From positions 7,796 to 48,420 of the forward strand of contig JAJXZI010000105.1 in NCBI GenBank assembly GCA_021780115.1: a stretch of 40,625 nt of DNA, in the 5' to 3' direction. The notes below the pieces were generated by a model. The model was not told the origin of the DNA, searched no databases, and worked only from the letters and a program-made list of their open reading frames with translations. The position numbers and the translations under genes are program-made. This stretch comes from a bacterium. GTDB lineage: Bacteria > Verrucomicrobiota > Verrucomicrobiia > Limisphaerales > JAJXZI01. Below, piece by piece: positions 32,284 through 40,625 of this stretch (position 1 is the stretch's first letter; the number at the start of each line of letters is the position of its first letter).

Positions 32284-32841
32284 CTGAAAATCCTCGTGGC
32301 CATCACCGGCGCCAGCGGCGCGCTCTACGCCCAGCGGTTGCTGGACAACCTGGAGCCGCGCCAGCACGAGGTCCACGTCGTGCTGAGCCACTACGCCCCG
32401 CAGGTCATCCGCGCGGAACTACCCGGCGGACTGCGGCTGCCAGCGGGCGTGACGTCGCATGGGGTGAAGAGCATGAACGCCCCGTTCGCCAGCGGCTCGA
32501 ATCCGCCGGACGCGATGGTCGTCATCCCCTGCACGATGGGCACGCTGGGCCGCATCGCGCACGGCACCAGCGAGGACGTGTTGCTGCGCGCCGCCGACGT
32601 GGTGCTCAAGGAAAAGAGGAAGCTGATCCTCGTGCCGCGCGAGACGCCGTTGAATCTGGTCCACGTGAAAAACTTCGAGTTGCTGCTGCTGGCCGGCGCG
32701 ACGATCCTGCCCGCCAATCCGTCGTTTTACACCGGGCCGCAGACCGTCGAGCAGGTGGCGGACACGGTGGTGGCGCGGGTGCTGGATCATCTGGGCGTGG
32801 CGCAGAAGCTGGTGGAGCGGTGGCAAGACGAGAAGGAATGA
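32284..32841 (+). CDS. ubiX: UbiX-type flavin prenyltransferase
   Basis: The enzyme prenylates FMN to make the cofactor of UbiD-type decarboxylases. The sequence has the UbiX start (KILVAITGASGALYAQRLL), the SMNAPFASGS region, VVIPCTMGTLGRIAHGTSED, the LVPRETPLN motif and ATILPANPSFY. The frame has no ATG near its start: a stop at 32272-32274 is followed by CTG at 32284 and GTG at 32296. GTG would remove the first beta strand, so CTG 32284 is favoured, giving 185 residues. With ubiA and mqnE nearby, a role in futalosine-pathway menaquinone synthesis is likely. Confidence 0.88.
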   Translation: MKILVAITGASGALYAQRLLDNLEPRQHEVHVVLSHYAPQVIRAELPGGLRLPAGVTSHGVKSMNAPFASGSNPPDAMVVIPCTMGTLGRIAHGTSEDVLLRAADVVLKEKRKLILVPRETPLNLVHVKNFELLLLAGATILPANPSFYTGPQTVEQVADTVVARVLDHLGVAQKLVERWQDEKE

Positions 32842-32938
32842 AAGCCGTTGCCTCCCGGAGTGGCGCGTTTTAGGTTCGGGGCATGGATTACCACATTTCG
32901 ATGGCCGAGTCGGCGGAGGGCGTCGCCACCGTCTGACC

Positions 32939-33150
32939 ATGCCGCGGCTTCCCAGGTCAATCACTTGCAGGCGGTCCGCGCCCTGGAAAAGGCCGGCTTC
33001 CTCGTCATCCGCCGAGGCAAACCCGTCGTCCTGTCGGACGGACTTCGGACGGTCACGATTCCCCGGCACAATCCGGTGAACGCCCTCACGCTGGGGCAGA
33101 TCGCGCGCCGAGCCGGCTTCAGGCCCGACGAATTTAGAAGAATGCTCTAA
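32939..33150 (+). pseudogene. hicA: HicA-like (YcfA) toxin, frameshifted and probably inactive
   Basis: An ATG at 32939 starts MPRLPR, the usual HicA opening, but the rest of the domain (VNHLQAVRALEKAGFLVIRR, then GKPVVLSDGLRTVTIPRHNP and LTLGQIARRAGFRPDEFRRM) is in the next frame, so a one-base indel lies near 32955. The position of the catalytic His in relatives (GKHVIMSDG) is Pro here (CCC, 33022-33024). Just upstream, 17 codons from 32883 (MDYHISMAESAEGVATV, then stop) may be a HicB-like remnant. HicA cleaves mRNA; this copy should not. Confidence 0.55.
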
Positions 33151-33164
33151 CACCCGCTCCACTC

Positions 33165-34061
33165 GTGCTGGCCGCGATTCGCAATTGGGGAGAATTCGTC
33201 CGGTTTTCCCACACCGTCTTCGCCCTGCCCTTCGCGCTGGCGGCGATGACCGTGGCGGCGCGCGAACACCGCGGCTGGCCCGGTTGGCGGACCTTCGGCC
33301 TGATCCTCGCCGCGATGGTCTGCGCCCGGACCTGCGCCATGAGTTTCAACCGCATCGTGGACCGCCAGTTCGACGCGCTGAATCCGCGCACGGCCAACCG
33401 CCACCTGCCCAGCGGACGGATCACGCTGGTAAGCGCGGTCCTGCTTTGCGCTTTGTCCGCCGCGGGCCTCGTCGGCGCCAGCTACTTCCTCAACCCGCTC
33501 TGCTTCTATCTCTCCCCGGTCGCGCTGGGGGTCGTTTGCTTCTACTCGCTGACCAAGCGGTTCACCGACTACACGCACGTCTTCCTCGGCCTGGCGCTGG
33601 CGCTGGCGCCCATCGGCGCGTGGCTGGCGGTCAAGGGCGCGAACGTCTCCGTGCTGGAGATGCTCCAGATGCTCGTGTTGGCGGGGGCGGTGGTGTTGTG
33701 GCTGGTGGGCTTCGACATCATTTACGCGCTGCAAGACTTTGAGTTCGACCGCCAGCACGGCCTGCGTTCGCTCGTGGTGGCGTGGGGGCCGGCCAACGCG
33801 CTCACCGCGGCGTTCCTGGCGCACATGCTGATGTGCGGACTACTGTTCGCGTTCGGCGTGCTCTGCCGCTTCCGCTTCTGCTATCTGATCGGCTGGCTCG
33901 TCATTGTCGCCTGTCTCTTTCTGGAACACTGGATTGCCCGCCGGCGCAGCCTGCGGTGGATCAACACCGCCTTCTTCCGGCTCAACGCCCTGGTCAGCGC
34001 CGTCTTCCTCGTCGTGACGGCGGCGGAAGTCATCTTCCGCGGCGGTTTCAAATTGCAATAG
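33165..34061 (+). CDS. ubiA: UbiA family prenyltransferase (futalosine-pathway MqnP type)
   Basis: The 298-residue integral membrane enzyme attaches a polyprenyl chain to an aromatic acid. It has the FSHTVFALPFALAAM opening typical of the ubiA_other/MqnP group, the first Asp-rich motif NRIVDRQFD (Asn62, Asp66, Asp70), a second DIIYALQDFEFDRQHG, and about eight membrane helices. The start is GTG 33165, 14 bases after the hicA remnant. With ubiX and mqnE in the same direction, 1,4-dihydroxy-6-naphthoate prenylation is more likely than ubiquinone synthesis (inference). Confidence 0.88.
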   Translation: MLAAIRNWGEFVRFSHTVFALPFALAAMTVAAREHRGWPGWRTFGLILAAMVCARTCAMSFNRIVDRQFDALNPRTANRHLPSGRITLVSAVLLCALSAAGLVGASYFLNPLCFYLSPVALGVVCFYSLTKRFTDYTHVFLGLALALAPIGAWLAVKGANVSVLEMLQMLVLAGAVVLWLVGFDIIYALQDFEFDRQHGLRSLVVAWGPANALTAAFLAHMLMCGLLFAFGVLCRFRFCYLIGWLVIVACLFLEHWIARRRSLRWINTAFFRLNALVSAVFLVVTAAEVIFRGGFKLQ

Positions 34062-34094
34062 TGAGCGTCGCCGCCGATGCTCGCTCCCAACGTT

Positions 34095-35297
34095 ATGCGC
34101 CCCCGCTTTTCCGCCATCGTCGGCGCGGTCCTGCTGGCGGCCGGTCTGGACGCCGCCCTTGGCCAGCCTTCACCTCCATCGAATCCTTATGCCCGCTGGG
34201 AGAATGGGCCGCCGCACGACGACACCTTCTTCCCGATCGCCGTGTGGCTCCAGCCGCCCGGCAAGGCAAAGCCGTATCTCGCCGCCGGCTTTAACACCTA
34301 CGTCGCCCTCTGGAACGGGCCGACGGAGGAACAACTCGCCGAGTTGAAGCGCGCCGGCATGAAACTCATCTGCGACCAAAACGACGTGGGCCGGAAACAC
34401 CTCGCCGATCCGACGATCATCGGCTGGATGCACGGCGACGAACCGGACAACGCCCAGTCGCTCGGCCCCGGCAAGGGTTACGGGCCGCCGGTGGCGCCGG
34501 AGAAAATCGTCCGGGATTACCAGCGCATCCGCGCCGCCGACCCGACGCGGCCGGTGATGCTCAACCTGGGCCAGGGGGTCGCGTACGGCAATTACATCGG
34601 CCGCGGGGTGCGCCGGAATCGGCCCGAGGATTATCCCGAATACGTGCAGGGCTGCGACATCGCGTCGTTCGACATCTATCCGGTCGTCCATGACAAACCG
34701 GAAGTGGCGGGCCAGCTCGGGTTCGTCGCCCGCGGCGTCGCGCGCCTGGTCCAGTGGGCCGGGCCGGAGCGCCTCGTGTGGAACTGCATCGAATGCACGC
34801 GCATCGGCAACCCCACGCGCAAAGCCACTCCGCGCCAGGTCCGGGCCGAAGTCTGGATGTCGCTCATCCACGGCTCGCGCGGGATCATCTACTTCGTCCA
34901 CGAATGGCAGCCGCGCTTCAACGAATCGGCCCTGCTCAGCGATCCGGAAATGCTCACCGCTGTCACCGACCTCAACAAACAAATCACCCGGCTGGCGCCC
35001 GTCCTGAACGGCGCGACAATAACCAACGCCGTCAGCGTGGCATCGGAGAACACGGAGTTACCTATTGCCGTCATGGCGAAACGAAAGGACGGCGCGCTGT
35101 ATGTCTTTGCCGTCGGGATGCGGGACGGCCGTACGACGGCGACGTTCACGCTCACGGGATCCACGGGCGCAGACACCGTGGAAGTGCTCGATGAAAACCG
35201 CACGCTGGCCGCGAAAGACGGCGTCTTCCAAGACCGCTTCGCGCCGTGGGACGCGCATCTTTACCGGCTCAAAGCGGCGCCTGCCACAAGCCGATAG
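34095..35297 (+). CDS. Secreted protein, probable TIM-barrel glycoside-hydrolase-like
   Basis: This 400-residue protein has a signal peptide (MRPRFSAIVGAVLLAAGLDAALG). The mature part reads like a beta/alpha barrel: FFPIAVWLQPP, AAGFNTYVALWNG, MHGDEPDN, CDIASFDIYPVVHDKPE, RLVWNCIEC and GSRGIIYFVHEW. Glu in HGDEPD and in NCIEC are at positions where clan GH-A enzymes keep their acid and nucleophile, but this is only an analogy. A beta-sandwich of about 90 residues follows. ATG 34095 begins the signal peptide; ATG 34077 is an alternative. It lies between ubiA and mqnE but has no evident link to menaquinone. Confidence 0.68.
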   Translation: MRPRFSAIVGAVLLAAGLDAALGQPSPPSNPYARWENGPPHDDTFFPIAVWLQPPGKAKPYLAAGFNTYVALWNGPTEEQLAELKRAGMKLICDQNDVGRKHLADPTIIGWMHGDEPDNAQSLGPGKGYGPPVAPEKIVRDYQRIRAADPTRPVMLNLGQGVAYGNYIGRGVRRNRPEDYPEYVQGCDIASFDIYPVVHDKPEVAGQLGFVARGVARLVQWAGPERLVWNCIECTRIGNPTRKATPRQVRAEVWMSLIHGSRGIIYFVHEWQPRFNESALLSDPEMLTAVTDLNKQITRLAPVLNGATITNAVSVASENTELPIAVMAKRKDGALYVFAVGMRDGRTTATFTLTGSTGADTVEVLDENRTLAAKDGVFQDRFAPWDAHLYRLKAAPATSR

Positions 35298-35426
35298 CCG
35301 GCACGGAGAGATCCGGCGGGTGTTCAACCTTCGAAGTTCGGATTTCCTTCGACCGGCGGACTTCGCCCGCCTTCGGCGCCTGGCATCGGCTTTTGCCAAC
35401 CCCGCCGGTTCTGCTAAACCTGTCCG

Positions 35427-36602
35427 GTGACTTTCTTCGTCCAGCGGAGCCAACTGCGCGACCTTTACGACAAGGTCGCCGCGGGCGAGCGCCTTTCCGA
35501 GGCCGACGCCTTGCGGCTTTTCGAGAGCAAAGACCTCAACGCCATCGGCGCCCTTGCGAATCTCGCCTGCCAGCGCAAGGTCGGCCCCCGCGCCAGTTAC
35601 ATCCTCAACCGCTACGTCAACTACTCGAATTACTGCATCCTCTCCTGCCAGTTCTGCTCGTTTGCGCGCAAGAAGCGCGACGCCGACGGCTTCGAGTTGA
35701 CGGTCGAGCAGATTGTGCGGAAGGCGCGTGAGGCGCTGGCGTTGGGCATCACGGAGCTGCACATCGTCGGCGGACTGCATCCCTCGCTGCCCTTCCGCTA
35801 CTACACGGACATGCTTCAGGCGCTGCGGGCGCTCGACGCGCGGCTCCAGCTCAAATGCTTCACCGCGATTGAAATCCTCCACCTCGCCTGGCTCGCCAAA
35901 AAATCCGTCGAGCAAACCTTGATTGAACTGCGCGACGCCGGCCTCGACTCGCTCACCGGCGGCGGGGCGGAGATTTTCCGGAAGGAAGTGCGTTCGACCA
36001 TCGCCAAAGGCAAGGAGTCGGCGGAGGAATACCTGGACGTGCATCGGACCTGGCATCGCCTGGGCGGACGCAGCACCTGCACGATGCTCTTTGGCCACGT
36101 CGAATCGCTCGCCGACCGCGTGGATCACCTGCGCCGCCTGCGCGAGTTGCAGGACGAGACGCACGGCTTCGTCGGCTTCGTGCCGCTGCCCTATCACCCG
36201 GATAACAACGAGATTCCGGTGCCAACGCCGCCGACCGGTTTCGACACGCTGCGCACCCTCGCCGTAAGCCGGCTCTTCCTCGACAACTTCGACCACCTCA
36301 CCGCCTACTGGGTCGGCATGGGGTTGAAGCTGGCGCAAGTCGCGCTGAGCTACGGCGCGGACGATCTGCACGGCACGATTGTGGAGGAACACATCTTCCA
36401 CATGGCCGGCGCGACCTCGCCGCAGTTGCAGACCGAGGCGGCAATGGTCAAGGCCATCCGCGAGACCGGCCGTGTGCCCGTCCAACGCGACACCTTCTAC
36501 CAGCCGATCAAGGTGTGGGGCGACGCCGCTCCCGCGACTGCCGAGGCCGGCGAAGAAGTCAGCACTGCCGGAGGGGAATCTGTTGGCGGGGTGAGACAGT
36601 GA
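35427..36602 (+). CDS. mqnE: Aminofutalosine synthase MqnE (radical SAM)
   Basis: The enzyme adds S-adenosylmethionine to 3-enolpyruvylbenzoate, an early step of the futalosine route to menaquinone. The radical-SAM cluster is Cys70, Cys74 and Cys77 (CILSCQFCSF). Other hallmarks are ELHIVGGLHPSLPF, KCFTAIEI, the GGGAEIF motif, TMLFGHVES, FVPLPYHPDNN and a late EEHIFHMAGA. The FTAIEI and HMAGA segments favour MqnE over MqnC. The start is GTG 35427. The last 25 residues are non-conserved. Confidence 0.93.
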   Translation: MTFFVQRSQLRDLYDKVAAGERLSEADALRLFESKDLNAIGALANLACQRKVGPRASYILNRYVNYSNYCILSCQFCSFARKKRDADGFELTVEQIVRKAREALALGITELHIVGGLHPSLPFRYYTDMLQALRALDARLQLKCFTAIEILHLAWLAKKSVEQTLIELRDAGLDSLTGGGAEIFRKEVRSTIAKGKESAEEYLDVHRTWHRLGGRSTCTMLFGHVESLADRVDHLRRLRELQDETHGFVGFVPLPYHPDNNEIPVPTPPTGFDTLRTLAVSRLFLDNFDHLTAYWVGMGLKLAQVALSYGADDLHGTIVEEHIFHMAGATSPQLQTEAAMVKAIRETGRVPVQRDTFYQPIKVWGDAAPATAEAGEEVSTAGGESVGGVRQ

Positions 36603-36878
36603 ACGGCGCTACGCCACCCTTGACCTCCCTTGCGAGCCGGTGGAAATCCAAGCCGGACGCCGGAATGCGTTGCGGCCCGTGCCGGCATGGTTAATTTTGG
36701 GCGCGGAAGCTCTCCCGGCGGCGCTGTCACGGCACGGCGTCCGGGGACGGACAGGCCCAATGTCAATCGCAGCGTTTCACAGTCCGCAGCGGACGGTCCA
36801 TCTGGCCGGCCCGGGGACACCAACCGGAGACGCGCCTGGGGCGCGATGCTCCAGGGTCCGCCCGCATCGGGATCAGCC

Positions 36879-37607
36879 ATGACCGCCGGCCCGGTCCCCA
36901 ACCCACCGAAGCCGGGGCACGATTACACCCTCCGCTCCGACCTGGCCAAGCTGTGCCTGCCGCAGACGTTCCGGGATGCGAACAAGAAGCTGGCGTGGGT
37001 GAATTCAATCTGCCTGCTGTTCCTTCTCATCGGCCTGATGGGCCTGAAGCCGCCGCGGATCATCGTGAAGCCGCTGGCCCAGCCCACGGAGATCGTGCCG
37101 GTGGTCTTCACGCCGCCCGAAGATGCGCCGGAAACCCACGCGCAGCCCAAGGCTGAAGACACGGAGCCGCCGCCCCGGGACCAACCCGCCGATCCGCCGC
37201 AGATCGCCACCGTCGTGGCGTCCAGTTCGGCGGCGGTGGCCTTCGCCGTGCCGGTGCAGGGGCCGGTATTGGTGGCGCGGGAGGCGCATTTCGCCAGTCC
37301 GCCACACGCTGGACAGGCGCCGGCGCCGACGCCCAAGCCCACGGCCTTTGACCCGCAGGCCGCGACCGGCGGCCATTACCCCATCCCTTCCTACCCCCGG
37401 GCCGAACGGCTGGCGCGCCACGAGGGCAAGATCCTGCTCTCCGTCGTCGTGGATGCCAGCGGGGCGCCCCGTTCCGTGACCGTGAAGGACAGTTGCGGCT
37501 GGCCCGCGCTGGACCGCTACGCGGCTGATTGGGTGAGGCGCAACTGGCAATGGGTGCCAGGGGGCGTCCGCTATTACCATGTGCCGGTCATCTTCCGGAT
37601 TCAGTGA
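36879..37607 (+). CDS. tonB: TonB-like energy transducer
   Basis: The 242-residue protein has a cytoplasmic start, one membrane helix (WVNSICLLFLLIGLMGL, about residues 44-60), a proline-rich periplasmic linker (about 75-155) and a C-terminal TonB domain (YPIPSYPRAERLARHEGKIL, then VVVDASGAPRSVTVKDSCGW and RRNWQWVPG). It spans the periplasm to energise outer-membrane receptors. ATG 36879 is chosen; the open frame reaches 36630 without similarity. exbB starts 120 bases downstream. Confidence 0.88.
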   Translation: MTAGPVPNPPKPGHDYTLRSDLAKLCLPQTFRDANKKLAWVNSICLLFLLIGLMGLKPPRIIVKPLAQPTEIVPVVFTPPEDAPETHAQPKAEDTEPPPRDQPADPPQIATVVASSSAAVAFAVPVQGPVLVAREAHFASPPHAGQAPAPTPKPTAFDPQAATGGHYPIPSYPRAERLARHEGKILLSVVVDASGAPRSVTVKDSCGWPALDRYAADWVRRNWQWVPGGVRYYHVPVIFRIQ

Positions 37608-37727
37608 CCGCATTGCGCCATCGACAAGCGCGGAAGCGCGTCGCTAGTCTGGGGAGCCGTCACCGCAACCTCCTCCCCGGCGGTGGGCGTTGCGCGGGCG
37701 CAACGTGAGAACACGACGAGAACACCT

Positions 37728-38440
37728 ATGTTGGCGAACATCCTGGCGGATTACTTCGAGAAAGGCGGACCGGTCATGTGGCCCATCCTCCTCACGGCGC
37801 TGGTGGCCGTGGCCGTGGTGGGCGAGCGGACCTTTTGGTGGTGGCGCGAGAGCCTGCGCCGCGACCCGGCGACCCTCGAGAAACTGTTCGCCGCCCTGGA
37901 AAACGGCGACTTCCCGGAGGCGGCCCGGCTGGCGAACAATTCCCCCGACCCGATCCTCCGCATGGTGTATCACGGGCTGAACCACTACCACTCCTCGCTG
38001 CAAGGGGCGTTGCAGGTGGCCGCCGGCGTGGAGCTCCAGCGCGCCGGGCGGTTCCTGGTGGTCATGGACACACTGGTGACGCTGGCCCCGCTGCTGGGCC
38101 TGCTCGGCACCGTGTCCGGCCTGTTCAAGACCTTCCTGTCCATCGGCGGCGAGGAACTGGCCATCAAGAGCGTCACCGGCGGCGTCGGCGAGGCGCTCAT
38201 CGCGACCATGTGCGGGCTGGCGATCGCCATCTTCTCGCTGGTGCCGTTCAACCTGTTCAGCCGCAAGACCGCGCAATTGGAATTCGAGCTGGAGGCGGCG
38301 GCGACCAACGTCGAAATCATGGTCACTGCGGCCAAGCAGCGCGGCATTGAGACCCAGGTCTTGCGGCCGGGAAATCCCGATTCAGGCCCCGCGCCGTCGC
38401 CGCCCGCGGTTCCACGGACGCCGTTCCCAACTGACAAACC

Positions 38441-38444
<4 letters not shown>
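37728..38444 (+). CDS. exbB: ExbB/TolQ/MotA family proton channel
   Basis: The 238-residue inner-membrane protein has three membrane helices: GGPVMWPILLTALVAVAVVG, DTLVTLAPLLGLLGTVSGLF and GEALIATMCGLAIAIFSLVPF. The TLAPLLGLLGTV block and GEALIATMCGLAIAI are ExbB/TolQ signatures. A Pro-rich cytoplasmic tail follows. ATG 37728 gives a compact N-terminus. The stop overlaps exbD by 4 bases, and together with TonB it converts proton flow into outer-membrane transport. Confidence 0.92.

Positions 38445-40625
<2,181 letters not shown>

Overview
The window is a GC-rich bacterial chromosome segment with no rRNA, tRNA, phage or CRISPR content. It most likely comes from a verrucomicrobium of the Pedosphaera/Limisphaerales type. 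That placement is an inference from gene style: two prepilin-like proteins with a strongly conserved [15 protein letters not shown] start, large exported beta-rich proteins ending in an FTDTNAA...RFYR tail, a hopanoid cyclase, futalosine-type menaquinone genes, and few clear Shine-Dalgarno sequences.

Layout: 1-712 is the end of an exported fibronectin-III protein. 808-3870 (minus) holds pyrK and a squalene-hopene cyclase. 4162-5073 is a prepilin-like protein. 5135-6759 (minus) is aroK-queG. 6841-14240 is a sulfur-assimilation block: an Rrf2 regulator transcribed divergently from DUF2292 small protein, OprO/P-like porin, sulfate-binding protein, cysK, cysT, cysW and cysA. 14303-15673 (minus) is a PLP-dependent decarboxylase homologue facing away from an FG-GAP repeat protein (15942-18257). 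18387-18817 is a decayed gene. 18885-22450 (minus) is the operon nusB, PHP phosphoesterase, ftsY, ribD, with ribE on the other strand at 23038. 23627-26222 has a small lipoprotein, a second prepilin-like protein, two small unknown genes and a non-conserved stretch. 26384-30385 is a TetR-regulated HlyD/ABC export operon with a visible operator. 30637-32175 is an exported beta-helix protein. 32284-36602 contains ubiX, a broken hicA-like toxin, a ubiA-type prenyltransferase, a secreted TIM-barrel-like protein and mqnE, pointing to menaquinone synthesis through futalosine. 36879-38863 is tonB-exbB-exbD. The window ends with a coiled-coil membrane protein and the start of an aldo/keto reductase.

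The most notable items are: the sulfur operon, which links a dedicated outer-membrane porin and a DUF2292 protein to sulfate uptake and cysteine synthesis; 7-bp periodic degenerate repeats found inside ribD and as palindromic spacers inside two operons; a poly-C tract in a prepilin leader; a HicA-like toxin whose catalytic His appears replaced by Pro; and a shared C-terminal domain on two unrelated exported proteins.
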